Source: a virus
DNA: 24,439 nucleotides
Virus record (IMG/VR): IMGVR_UViG_3300048924_000209
Coordinates: 1 to 24,439 of that record
Strand: one strand, 5' to 3'
In this document: positions 1 to 7,662 of the stretch, in pieces
Layout: each line of letters starts with the position of its first letter
How positions within the stretch are numbered: the stretch's first letter is position 1
Program-made: the position numbers and the translations under genes
The notes under the pieces: model-generated
What the model was told of the DNA's origin: nothing
The model's database searches: none
What the model saw: the letters and a program-made list of their open reading frames with translations, nothing else

Positions 1-1349
1 GGGTTGATCGACGCGCGGGCGATCGGCGGCACATAGGTGCCGATCGTCCCGGGGAACTCCTCACAGGTGAACTGCAGCTGCCCCTGATCATCTTCCTGGA
101 TGTCGGTGACGCGTACGCGAACGACCACGCCGGTGTAATTCAGCGGGATCTTCAGCACGGTGCCGGGCAGACAGAGGATGAACCGGTAGCTGGTCGTGAA
201 GGTATAGGTGTTGCGCAGATAAGCCGCGCGCTTCCCGATCAGCTGAACAACGATCTCTCCCACCTTGGGATCGCAAATATCGTCGCCCTGGACCGAGGTG
301 CTGTCGCGCACCCCGAACTGGTCGACGAGCTGGTCGTCCTGATACGGGATCGGGTTGCTGGTGTAGCCGAGCGTGCGATCGGTGATGCTCAGCGAGGTGC
401 TATTGAAGCAATCCGCCGGGTCCTTGCGGCTGACAGCTACTGGCGGTGTGTTTCCCTGCTGGACCAGATCCGCCAGCGTCAGCTCATAGGCGACATCGAC
501 CTGGGGCACATAGCTTGCGCCGTTGCCGGTCACCGCACTGTCGCCGAGCGGCACGAACTCCAGCTGCGTTCCCGACCAGTAGATCCAGGAGTTGCTGAGC
601 TGGGCCCAGCGGTCGAGAATGTCGGTCGCCTTGGTCTGGGTGTTCAGCAGCGGCGACAGGAATATGCCCTGCGCGCGCTGATACGCCGCGAACTGGTCGA
701 TCGGACCAATGTCGGCGCCAGTCCAACCCATCCCATATTGGGGATTGGTCAGAAAATCTGGAATGATGTCACTGAGCAGGCAATCCTTGCCGGGCGACAC
801 CGCGTGCGAGTTCGGGTTGATCCAGCCGTCCGAGGTCTGGACATAGGCGAAGCCGTTGGTCCGCACGCATTCGAAGCCATTGTCCGGGATCGTCGCCGAC
901 GCGCCGAGATCGAGGTTTGGCGCGACGAGATAGGCGGTCAGCGAATAGGACATCGCCCGGGAAGGGTGCTTCGTCGCCCAGAACGACGAGGGCGCCTGCG
1001 AGGCCGTGCCGGAGAAGAACGTCATGTTCAACGCCGAGAGCGACGTCGTGGTCGTCGTCGATCCAGATCCCCAGATATTCTGGATATAGTCGATCGGGCC
1101 TTCTCCGAGGCCCTGGATCACATCGGCGGTGTAATCATATTGCTGTCCGCCCTTGCCGCCGCCGCCCTTCCCTTTCCCGCTCGAGACGTGCTCGGTGAAG
1201 CCGGCATAGTCCAACGCGTTCGTGCTAAGGCGCCGCATGCCCCAGAACAGCTGGACCGGCATGTTCAGCTGCGACGTTGATACGTTCAGTCCGGAATAGC
1301 GGATCGGCGCGTTGGTCGGGCTCTGGGAGCCGCCGCCAAAGCCGCTCAT
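1..1349 (-). CDS. Large phage tail tip protein (host-specificity / GTA gp15-like), 3' end missing
   Basis: The reading frame is open from the ATG at 1349 down to the window edge, so about 449 N-terminal residues are present and the C-terminus lies outside. The protein starts MSGFGGGSQSPTNAPIRYSG and has a Gly/Lys-rich stretch near residues 55-65. The part around residues 285-360 (VDVAYELTLADLVQQGN, then NPIPYQDDQLVDQFGVR) resembles the Phage-tail_3 region of central tail fibre/hub proteins. Its ATG shares ATGA with the stop of the NlpC/P60 gene. The order DUF2460, DUF2163, NlpC/P60, large protein is that of GTA-type baseplates, where the last protein builds the megatron/fibre that touches the host. 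The role in the tail tip is inferred from family and position. The receptor-binding end cannot be judged because it is missing. Confidence 0.85.
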   Translation of the reverse strand, partial: MSGFGGGSQSPTNAPIRYSGLNVSTSQLNMPVQLFWGMRRLSTNALDYAGFTEHVSSGKGKGGGGKGGQQYDYTADVIQGLGEGPIDYIQNIWGSGSTTTTTSLSALNMTFFSGTASQAPSSFWATKHPSRAMSYSLTAYLVAPNLDLGASATIPDNGFECVRTNGFAYVQTSDGWINPNSHAVSPGKDCLLSDIIPDFLTNPQYGMGWTGADIGPIDQFAAYQRAQGIFLSPLLNTQTKATDILDRWAQLSNSWIYWSGTQLEFVPLGDSAVTGNGASYVPQVDVAYELTLADLVQQGNTPPVAVSRKDPADCFNSTSLSITDRTLGYTSNPIPYQDDQLVDQFGVRDSTSVQGDDICDPKVGEIVVQLIGKRAAYLRNTYTFTTSYRFILCLPGTVLKIPLNYTGVVVRVRVTDIQEDDQGQLQFTCEEFPGTIGTYVPPIARASIN

Positions 1350-1897
1350 CGCGCCGCGCTCCACAGGTCGAAATAGCGCACCGGCCGCGGCGTCGAGCTG
1401 CCGAAGACCGGGATGCTGGTCAGCGCCGGCTCATCGCGCCGCGACACGAGCGTCGTGCGCGCCGCGTAATAGGCGTGCAGGACCTCCTCCGAATTGACCA
1501 GGATCCCGCCATGGCTGAAGCATCGGCCGAAATACCACACGACGACGTCGCCGATCCTGGGCACCTCGACCTCGCGGGCGCCAAACCGGCCGACGATCCA
1601 GTCGATGAACTTCTCTTCCGAGTGGTGCAGGTGCCAGCGCGGCGAATAGGGCCGAGGATCGAAGGGCTTGAGCAACCCGCTATCGACAGACGCCCGGGTG
1701 AGCAGCATCGCGCAATCGACCGCCCCGCTCGGCCCCTTCACATCGGCGCAATCGCGAAACGGCGTGCCGATCCAGGTCAGCGCCTCGTTGATGAACGCGG
1801 CGCGCGTCGTCGCTTCCGCCTCGGTCTCGAACTGATGTGTCTCGACGCCCCCCGGCGCCGGCGCCAGGAGGGTCGTTCCCTCGCGAACGATCGCCAT
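1346..1897 (-). CDS. NlpC/P60-family tail peptidase (GTA gp14-like)
   Basis: A 183-residue protein. The frame extends further upstream, but the ATG at 1897 is chosen because it overlaps the DUF2163 stop (TGATG). A catalytic Cys-His pair is visible: C62 in GAVDCAML and H129 in RCFSHGGI, with a possible third polar residue at H141 (EVLHAYY). The region AFINEALTWIGTPFRDCADV before the Cys is typical of phage NlpC/P60 cell-wall peptidases. Such proteins sit in the baseplate and cut peptide cross-links in peptidoglycan so the tail can pass during DNA entry. It lies between the hub and the large tail protein, as in GTAs. The family call is secure; the bond cut is not known from sequence. Confidence 0.9.
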   Translation of the reverse strand: MAIVREGTTLLAPAPGGVETHQFETEAEATTRAAFINEALTWIGTPFRDCADVKGPSGAVDCAMLLTRASVDSGLLKPFDPRPYSPRWHLHHSEEKFIDWIVGRFGAREVEVPRIGDVVVWYFGRCFSHGGILVNSEEVLHAYYAARTTLVSRRDEPALTSIPVFGSSTPRPVRYFDLWSAAR

Positions 1898-2787
1898 CAG
1901 TAGGCCGAATTCGGCGGCGGCACGAACCGAAATCCGCGATAATGCTGGGTATTGCCCCGGTCGGTGCAGCTCTGCCCCGATCCGGAATCGTACGTCTTGT
2001 CGCACCCCTGAAACAGCGTGAACGCGTCACCGGCCGCCGGCAGGGAGTAGAGCGGATAGGCCAACGACAGGCCGGTCGCATCTGCCTTGGTCACGGTGCG
2101 GCGCGATCCCGACGCCGGGCCCGACGTAAAGGCGATCGTGCCGTTCTGATTGGCCGTGGCGTTCGCGGGCGCAGCACCGTTCCACGGGATGAATATCTCG
2201 GTCGGCGCGGTGCCGGCAACGAACGCCGCGGTGAAGGTCGCCCGGTTGAGCGTGCAGCCCAGATCGCAAAATCCGTGGTTGCACGGGATCTGATACAGGT
2301 TGCGCGGCGCATATTGGTCAAGGTCGTTGATCCTGCCCTTGACGTTGATGACGGCCGAGATGCCGTCGAGGTCGAGCCCCGCGCTCTTGCCGCCGAACAG
2401 CGCCACCGCGCCGAGCTCGTCGGCGTTGCCCGGCGTCTTCATATAGACGCGCTGCAGAAGGACGATCGCGCCGTCGAGCAGACCGTCATGGATCTGCGTC
2501 TGGAGCGCCGCGCCACCGGCGAAGCCGCTGTTGAGCGACAGCAGTGTGACCTTCATGGTCGGCACCTGCATCTTGTTCGTCACCTGCCAGGTCGACCGGT
2601 TGATCCACGGGGCGCGCGAGCGATAGGTCACGCCGTCGCAGACCAGGTCGCTATCCCAGGTTGTCCAGTTGAGGACCGTGACGCCATCGGCGAGCGTGAA
2701 GCTGAGCAGATCGGCGACCCAGAGCCGCACCCCCGACGCAAGCGCGGATTTCAGCGCCGGCGAGGCATCGCGGAGAAACGCGCTCAT
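1897..2787 (-). CDS. Tail hub protein, DUF2163 / phage BR0599 family (GTA gp13-like)
   Basis: A 296-residue protein. The N-terminal half (about 1-160) matches DUF2163 and the C-terminal part (about 195-296, ending CTDRGNTQHYRGFRFVPPP) matches the phage_BR0599 region. Cysteines stand at 169, 174, 178, 262 and 274, in the pattern CNHGFCDLGC plus GCDKT and SCTDRG. In lambda gpL, a tail-tip protein in the same position, C-terminal cysteines bind an iron-sulphur cluster, so metal binding is plausible here by inference. The start ATG at 2787 overlaps the DUF2460 stop (ATGA) and the stop overlaps the peptidase ATG, so the baseplate genes are probably translationally coupled. Confidence 0.88.
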   Translation of the reverse strand: MSAFLRDASPALKSALASGVRLWVADLLSFTLADGVTVLNWTTWDSDLVCDGVTYRSRAPWINRSTWQVTNKMQVPTMKVTLLSLNSGFAGGAALQTQIHDGLLDGAIVLLQRVYMKTPGNADELGAVALFGGKSAGLDLDGISAVINVKGRINDLDQYAPRNLYQIPCNHGFCDLGCTLNRATFTAAFVAGTAPTEIFIPWNGAAPANATANQNGTIAFTSGPASGSRRTVTKADATGLSLAYPLYSLPAAGDAFTLFQGCDKTYDSGSGQSCTDRGNTQHYRGFRFVPPPNSAY

Positions 2788-3449
2788 GCGCCAGGCCTGC
2801 AGCTATGGAGCGTGATCTTGTTCAGCAGCCACAGCCGATCCATGAACTTCTCGAACGTGTTCGAGTTGTCGTGCAGCTTGCAGTAATAGAAATATTCCAT
2901 GTCGAGGCTGATCGCCTGCCCCGCGCCTGGCGCCGTATCGAACGTGATGGTGTTCGCCACCGGCACCGAGGTGTCGATCGCGTAGAGCGTCGGGTCGAGC
3001 GGCGCCGCGGACGCGCCGAGATAGACGTTCACGCCGGCGTCGACATTGATATGCCCGACCGGCTCGGTCCCGAAATAGCCGTTGGCGCCAAAGGTCCGCG
3101 TGATCGGAAAGACGGTGGTCGCCCCATCGCCGACGCCGATCTGGTTACGATAGGCGCGATCGTCGTCGGGGTTCCGGTACAGGAAGCGACCGAGCGTGCC
3201 GGCAAGCGCGAGATGGAATCCCATCATCGTCCTGAACTCCAGCCCGGCGAGCGTTCCGCCGGCATGCGGGCCGTCGCGGAAAAAGGAATAGGTCAGCTCG
3301 AAATCGTGCAGCGGATATTGCGCCATGCCGACGTCGAGATCCGCGCCGGTCGTCGTCGTCGCGGACTGGTTGAAGAAGATCGGCGACCACTTCGAATTAT
3401 AGGTCATGCCGGCCAGAAGGTTGCGGCCGGGATAGACGGGCAATGTCAT
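2784..3449 (-). CDS. Distal tail / baseplate protein, DUF2460 family (GTA gp12-like)
   Basis: About 221 residues. A TTG three bases upstream would also be in frame, but the ATG at 3449 overlaps the tape-measure stop (TGATG) and is the better start. The N-terminal part (to about residue 80) contains AQYPLHDFELTYSFFRDG and GLEFRTMMGFHLALAGTLG, typical of DUF2460. The middle, from about residue 100, has the IGVGDGATTVFPITRTFG and EPVGHINVD segments common in this family. These proteins form the ring linking tail tube to hub. The adjacent tape measure and hub genes support the call. Confidence 0.87.
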   Translation of the reverse strand: MTLPVYPGRNLLAGMTYNSKWSPIFFNQSATTTTGADLDVGMAQYPLHDFELTYSFFRDGPHAGGTLAGLEFRTMMGFHLALAGTLGRFLYRNPDDDRAYRNQIGVGDGATTVFPITRTFGANGYFGTEPVGHINVDAGVNVYLGASAAPLDPTLYAIDTSVPVANTITFDTAPGAGQAISLDMEYFYYCKLHDNSNTFEKFMDRLWLLNKITLHSCRPGA

Positions 3450-6400
3450 CAACCTACCTTCAACACGCCGTCGCGCGTCGCGCGGTTGATCATCGCCACG
3501 AGATCGCTCGCATGGTCATGCAGCTGCCGCCGGAACGGCTTGGTGTCGCCCTGCAGCTGCGGCGAATAATGCAGGTGCGTATCGCCGCGCTTGCCACCGT
3601 CGCCGGTGCCGCGGCCGACGGCGGCGAGCAGCTGCGCGTTGTCGGCCGCCGGCACGATGCGCTCGCCCTTGTGGACCTGGGCGATCATGTCGGACGGCAG
3701 GCTGTTCGTGCCCTTGTCGAAGCTCGCCAGCGCGCCGAACGCCTCGACGGCGACGAAGGTCGTCGCGGCCGCCACCGCGCCGAGCACCGGCCCGACGACG
3801 GGAATGCCGGCCATGGCATGATAGGCCGCGGCGGCCGCGGTCGCGGCGTGGCTGGTGATTTCCTTCATGTTGTGCAGCGACGTGATTGCGGCCGACTGCG
3901 ACGCGCCCGCCGCGGTCGCGACCACGCGCGCCTCGTTGCCAACGACGGTCGCGCCGGTCTTGGCTGCCTCGGCCGCGACATGGGTGCCGGTCTGCAGCGC
4001 GAGCTGCGCCCGCTCGGCCGCCGTCATCAGCAGGTGCTGCGCGATCCACCGCGTGACGAATCCCGTCAGGCGCTGCTCGATCGTCCCCAGCGCCGAGGAA
4101 TAGACGTTCCGGACCGTGTTCGACCAGGTCTGCGTACCGGTCGCCATCCGGAGGAACCCGCTAGTGCCGGCCGCCACCATGCCATTGATCGACTGGGCAT
4201 AGGCCTGGCGCACGGCGAGCATGTCCTGAAGGCTCTTGGCCTGGGTCTGCGCCTCTATCTCCGCCCGGCTATTGGCATAGTCCTGGTCGGCCTTCTTCTT
4301 CAGGTCGGTCAGGTCGCGGTAGCGCAGTGCGTCGCTGCCATATTTCGCGGCGGCGTCCGAAATCGCCTTGTCGAGAAGTTGCGTCTCGAAAGCATGGAAT
4401 TGCTCGAGGTCCGTCATCTTCTGTTCGTTGAGCTGGGCGTTGATCTGGCCGATGCGTACCGCGGCCGAGGCCTCGGCGATCGGCGACAGCGAACCGCCCG
4501 TATCCGCCCGGATTACCGAGGTGGCGCCCTGGGCGTCGGCCTGCCGGCTCTTCTGCTGCCCCTCGATCGCCCGCCGGCGCGCCTCGATCTGCGCTTCCAC
4601 CGAGCGCTTCGTCTCACTCAGCTCTTTCTCGTCGTGCTGGTGCTGCGCGCGCTCCATGTCGCGATAGGCATTCTGGTATTCGGCCGACTGCTCGCCGAAC
4701 TTGCCCTTGATATAGGCGAGCTTCTCGGTCCAATCGGCCTGTTCCTTCGACCAATTGTCGCGATCGGCCTCGATGCGCTCGTTCAGGCCAGCGAGATGCT
4801 GCTGGTAATCGTCGCGCGCGAGGCTCTTGTTCGCCTCGTAGATCTTGGCCTGGACCTCGATCCAGTCCTTTGACCCTGATTGGGTGAGCGCCAGCTTGGA
4901 CTGCCAGAACGCAAGCTCGCCCGCCGTCTGGTCCTTGAAATATTCGCCCGACGCGATTTCCTGCTGGTGCAGCTGCTCCTGCCACTGGGCAACCGCGCCC
5001 GGCCCTTTCGAGCCCTTGGCCTTGCCCGTCGCCGCACCCGACTTGTCGGCCGCGTCGGAGGCGCGCTGCGCGGCCTCATCCGGGCTCATCACCTCGCCCG
5101 CGACGTTCAGCATTGCCTTCTGCTGCGTCAGGCTCTCCACACCGGCCTTGTCGTGCTTCCGGCGCGCCTCGCTGATCTGCGCGTCCAGCTGGGCAATCTG
5201 GTGCGCCTTTTCGGCGGTCGGAATGAAGGTGCTGAGCGCCCGGTGATAATCCTCAAGCGCCTGGCGATCGCGCTGCACGGCCGCGGAGTGCGCGCCGCTG
5301 AGCGCGGTGTCGGCAACGAGCGCGGTGTCGAGGCGCTTGATATCGTCGACCAGTTCCTGGCGCCGCGCGGCATCGCGCGCTTCGGGCGTTGCGCCGGTCA
5401 GGGCGGCGCCGGCGTTCGACTGGCCCGTGAGCTGCGCCCGGTTGCTCCGGACGCTCTCCGCCGTCTTGGCGGCCGCCTCGCCCTTCTCAACGTCGTGCGT
5501 GACCAGATTATAGATGCGATATTTGTCAATGAACTTGTCGAGGGCGTCGGTGGAGCGGCCGAGCCAGTTCCACAGGTTGCTCAACCCCGCCGCCATGTCG
5601 CCGAAGGTCGAGTTCAGGCCGACGCCGGCCGATTTCGCCTCGCCCATGGCGCGCTGCAGCTCGCCAAGGATGATAGCGACGGCCTTGTCCTTGTCGCCGG
5701 CTTCGACCGCGACCCTGATCTGCTCCATCTGGGAGGCGGACAGGATGCCGAGTTTCTCATTGAGCGACTGGGCACCCTTGATCGGGTCCTGCATCGCCGC
5801 GGCCAGCTCTTTCTGAGCATCGGCGGCCTTTTCACCCGTTAGCGCCGCATAGATCTGGACGTCGCCGGATAGCGAGGTGATCGCGGCCTGCGAGCGCACG
5901 CCGGCGCCGGCGAACGCGGTCGCCGCCTCCGTCGACGCGGCGATCGACTGCCCGCTCCAGCTCGCGGCCGCCGCGCCGGCTTCATCGAGCTGCGCGGCGG
6001 TCATGCCCGATGCGGCGGCAACGCCCATCGTGCTGGCGGTGAGCTTGTCCTGGCCGTCCTGGTACTGCTTTTCGGCCACCGTCGCCGCGACGAAAGCGGC
6101 GGCGCCGGCAGCCACGCCAATATTCAACGGGGTGAGCAACGCGGTCAGCTTGGCCATACCGCCCGCCATGCCGCCGCTGTCCATGCTCAGGACCTCGGCG
6201 CCCTTGTGCGCCTCCAGGGCAAAGGCACGGAGCGGCGATTGGCCTGCAAGGACGGCATCGGTGAACCGCATCACCGCCGATTGCGCAGTGATCGTCTGCG
6301 CGCGATTCAGCCCCAGCGCCGCGGTGTGGCCGTGCGTGTCGTTGGTGAGCGCCTTGAGCTCGCGATCGACACCGCGAATTTGCGCCTGGGCCTTCGCGAC

Positions 6401-6580
6401 CGCATCGCCAGCCGCCAGCATCGATGTCCGGAGCTCGTCGGTCATCCCGCCGGTCTTGGCGGTTTTGGCGAAGTCGTTCAGATCCTTCTGAGCGCTTTTC
6501 AGCTCCTGGGACAGGATCGCCCGCTTCGCCTGCAGGTCCGCGATGTCTGCCGTGATCGAGACGGCAATGTTGTTCGACAT
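3449..6580 (-). CDS. Tail tape measure protein
   Basis: A 1043-residue protein, the longest in the window. It is mostly predicted helix, with a coiled-coil N-terminus (residues 10-45), further charged Glu/Lys/Gln-rich coils around 530-760, and Ala/Gly-rich hydrophobic stretches around 130-170 and 880-950. The C-terminus has GTNSLPSDMIAQVHKGERIV, a motif common near the end of phage tape measures. The family sets tail length and is ejected with the DNA. At about 0.15 nm per residue the tail would be roughly 155 nm, an estimate by rule of thumb. The start ATG at 6580 is 63 bases after the frameshifted chaperone stop, with AGAAAGGG upstream as a plausible ribosome site. Confidence 0.93.
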   Translation of the reverse strand: MSNNIAVSITADIADLQAKRAILSQELKSAQKDLNDFAKTAKTGGMTDELRTSMLAAGDAVAKAQAQIRGVDRELKALTNDTHGHTAALGLNRAQTITAQSAVMRFTDAVLAGQSPLRAFALEAHKGAEVLSMDSGGMAGGMAKLTALLTPLNIGVAAGAAAFVAATVAEKQYQDGQDKLTASTMGVAAASGMTAAQLDEAGAAAASWSGQSIAASTEAATAFAGAGVRSQAAITSLSGDVQIYAALTGEKAADAQKELAAAMQDPIKGAQSLNEKLGILSASQMEQIRVAVEAGDKDKAVAIILGELQRAMGEAKSAGVGLNSTFGDMAAGLSNLWNWLGRSTDALDKFIDKYRIYNLVTHDVEKGEAAAKTAESVRSNRAQLTGQSNAGAALTGATPEARDAARRQELVDDIKRLDTALVADTALSGAHSAAVQRDRQALEDYHRALSTFIPTAEKAHQIAQLDAQISEARRKHDKAGVESLTQQKAMLNVAGEVMSPDEAAQRASDAADKSGAATGKAKGSKGPGAVAQWQEQLHQQEIASGEYFKDQTAGELAFWQSKLALTQSGSKDWIEVQAKIYEANKSLARDDYQQHLAGLNERIEADRDNWSKEQADWTEKLAYIKGKFGEQSAEYQNAYRDMERAQHQHDEKELSETKRSVEAQIEARRRAIEGQQKSRQADAQGATSVIRADTGGSLSPIAEASAAVRIGQINAQLNEQKMTDLEQFHAFETQLLDKAISDAAAKYGSDALRYRDLTDLKKKADQDYANSRAEIEAQTQAKSLQDMLAVRQAYAQSINGMVAAGTSGFLRMATGTQTWSNTVRNVYSSALGTIEQRLTGFVTRWIAQHLLMTAAERAQLALQTGTHVAAEAAKTGATVVGNEARVVATAAGASQSAAITSLHNMKEITSHAATAAAAAYHAMAGIPVVGPVLGAVAAATTFVAVEAFGALASFDKGTNSLPSDMIAQVHKGERIVPAADNAQLLAAVGRGTGDGGKRGDTHLHYSPQLQGDTKPFRRQLHDHASDLVAMINRATRDGVLKVG

Positions 6581-6643
6581 CGGCGCCCTTTCTGATCGGA
6601 GGCACGGGAAGGGGTGGCGCGAAACGGACCGCCGCGATGCTGG

Positions 6644-6970
6644 CTATTCGGTCTCGTCCGGGAATGGGCATTCCCAGATCTCCGGCTCGCCATCGCCGGC
6701 ATCGCTCGTGGCCGCAGCGGGCGGTTCCCACCATTTGTTGGCGATGAAATAGAGCTGGATCAGGTCATCAGCCGGCGGGTTTTCGTTCAGTTCGCGGCTG
6801 TAAATGCCCATCCAGTCCTGAAGGGTGGCGTGCTGGAGCCAATATTCCTTCGGCTGGTGGAAATAGCGGATCAGGCGGGCGAGGATTCGGTCGAAATCGA
6901 CTTCTGGGGGCTCGCCTCCCCCTCCGCTTCCCCCGTGCCCTGCTCCGCTGGGGCTGTCACAGGAACCCAC
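6644..6970 (-). CDS. Tail assembly chaperone, -1 frame extension (gpT-like part)
   Basis: This frame overlaps the 3' end of the upstream chaperone gene by about 100 bases, in the -1 frame, and lies directly before the tape measure: the standard layout of gpG/gpGT-type tail chaperones. The part that looks like protein begins at GGGGEPPEVDFDRILARLI and runs through YFHQPKEYWLQHATLQDWMG to DETE at 6644. The ATG-like start at 6970 is really GTG and has no good ribosome site, so independent translation is unlikely. The frame is closed upstream by a TAA about 100 bases further up. The fusion made by slipping near 6928-6934 would be about 215 residues. It would bind the tape measure during tail assembly. 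Confidence 0.75.
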   Translation of the reverse strand: MGSCDSPSGAGHGGSGGGGEPPEVDFDRILARLIRYFHQPKEYWLQHATLQDWMGIYSRELNENPPADDLIQLYFIANKWWEPPAAATSDAGDGEPEIWECPFPDETE

Positions 6971-7290
6971 ACTCCCGTCTGGTAGCGTGCGACGGAGAAA
7001 AACGCATCGAAGAGCTGCACCGGATTAGTCGGTATTGCACCGAATTCATCCTGCGTGAACGTTGGATCGGCCAGTTGGGCACAGGCGAAAGCTATCTCTT
7101 CTAGGACAGCCTGTTCTTCCTTCTCCAGTGCCTCGACGATGCCGACCGCGACCACCTTGTCGACCAGCGCTCCCTTCAGCGACAGCTGCCGACACAGCGG
7201 ATACACCTGCCGGTTCACGTCCAGCGGTAGGGGTGGGACAGCGAAAATCCTGTCCCCCAAAATCATCATACGATCTTTGGTTTTGGTCAT
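6871..7290 (-). CDS. Tail assembly chaperone, unshifted product (gpG-like)
   Basis: A 139-residue protein, start ATG at 7290 overlapping the stop of the gene before it (ATGA). The body MTKTKDRMMILGDRIFAVPP through QLFDAFFSVARYQTG is compact and helical. From about residue 112 the sequence turns into a Gly/Glu/Ala-rich low-complexity tail, which is where a ribosome would shift to the -1 frame and continue into the 6644-6970 segment. Both short and long forms are normally needed, in a fixed ratio, to hold the tape measure until the tube grows over it. The position between tail tube and tape measure supports the call; sequence similarity to lambda gpG was not tested. Confidence 0.8.
   Translation of the reverse strand: MTKTKDRMMILGDRIFAVPPLPLDVNRQVYPLCRQLSLKGALVDKVVAVGIVEALEKEEQAVLEEIAFACAQLADPTFTQDEFGAIPTNPVQLFDAFFSVARYQTGVWVPVTAPAEQGTGEAEGEASPQKSISTESSPA
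6904..6934 (-). other. Candidate -1 ribosomal slippery site region of the tail chaperone
   Basis: Within the overlap the only heptamers with a repeatable P-site codon are G-GGG-GAA (6934-6928), G-GGG-GAG (6922-6916) and C-CCC-CAG (6910-6904), read on the minus strand with zero-frame codons as spaced. None is the canonical X-XXY-YYZ such as lambda's G-GGA-AAG. The first is favoured because GGG re-pairs perfectly and the glutamate tRNA could wobble onto GGA. Confidence 0.45.
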
Positions 7291-7655
7291 TTATTTGCCT
7301 CAGCCATGCGACGCGAGGCTCCCTCGATCATTTCGGGATGATCGAACGCCTGCACCGTGATTTTTCCAAGAATGAGTTGGGTCGAGAGGTCGAGGTCGCC
7401 AATTTTCATCAGCACGCCGAGCAGCGGCCGGCGATTCCAGCGGATCGCCTTGACGTCGTCGCACGGCAGCGGAGGTTGGCGGCGCAACACCAGGTACTCG
7501 GTGATCTTGTTCGCGACGAACCGGCGCGCTTGGTCGACCTCGAGCTGCGACAGCCGGAAATCCTCCCCGACCTTCTCGGGCGGCACGCCGTTCGCGATAT
7601 TCTGGAAGATGAGACGCCGGGTACGCCCCACCTCCCGGCGCTCATCTTCCGTCAT
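7287..7655 (-). CDS. Unrecognised tail-module protein with HTH-like N-terminus
   Basis: A 122-residue protein not recognised by family. Residues 1-60 contain a stretch resembling a helix-turn-helix (PEKVGEDFRLSQLEVDQARR), followed by a mixed segment (EYLVLRRQPPLPCDDVKAI) and a charged helical end. It lies between the tail tube gene, 7 bases upstream, and the chaperone, with which it shares ATGA. The slot between tail tube and chaperone suggests a tail-assembly role, but a regulator cannot be excluded. The start ATG at 7655 is the first in the frame and sits right after the tail tube stop. Confidence 0.72.
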   Translation of the reverse strand: MTEDERREVGRTRRLIFQNIANGVPPEKVGEDFRLSQLEVDQARRFVANKITEYLVLRRQPPLPCDDVKAIRWNRRPLLGVLMKIGDLDLSTQLILGKITVQAFDHPEMIEGASRRMAEANK

Positions 7656-7662
7656 GGCCGCG

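Noticed and set aside
1837-2886. A 349-residue plus-strand open frame
   Set aside because: It lies antisense to the DUF2163 and peptidase genes, is very Arg-rich, and has no ribosome site: a GC-rich shadow.
3443-4873. A 476-residue plus-strand open frame
   Set aside because: It mirrors the tape measure gene on the other strand; composition (Arg/Leu-rich) is typical of antisense frames.
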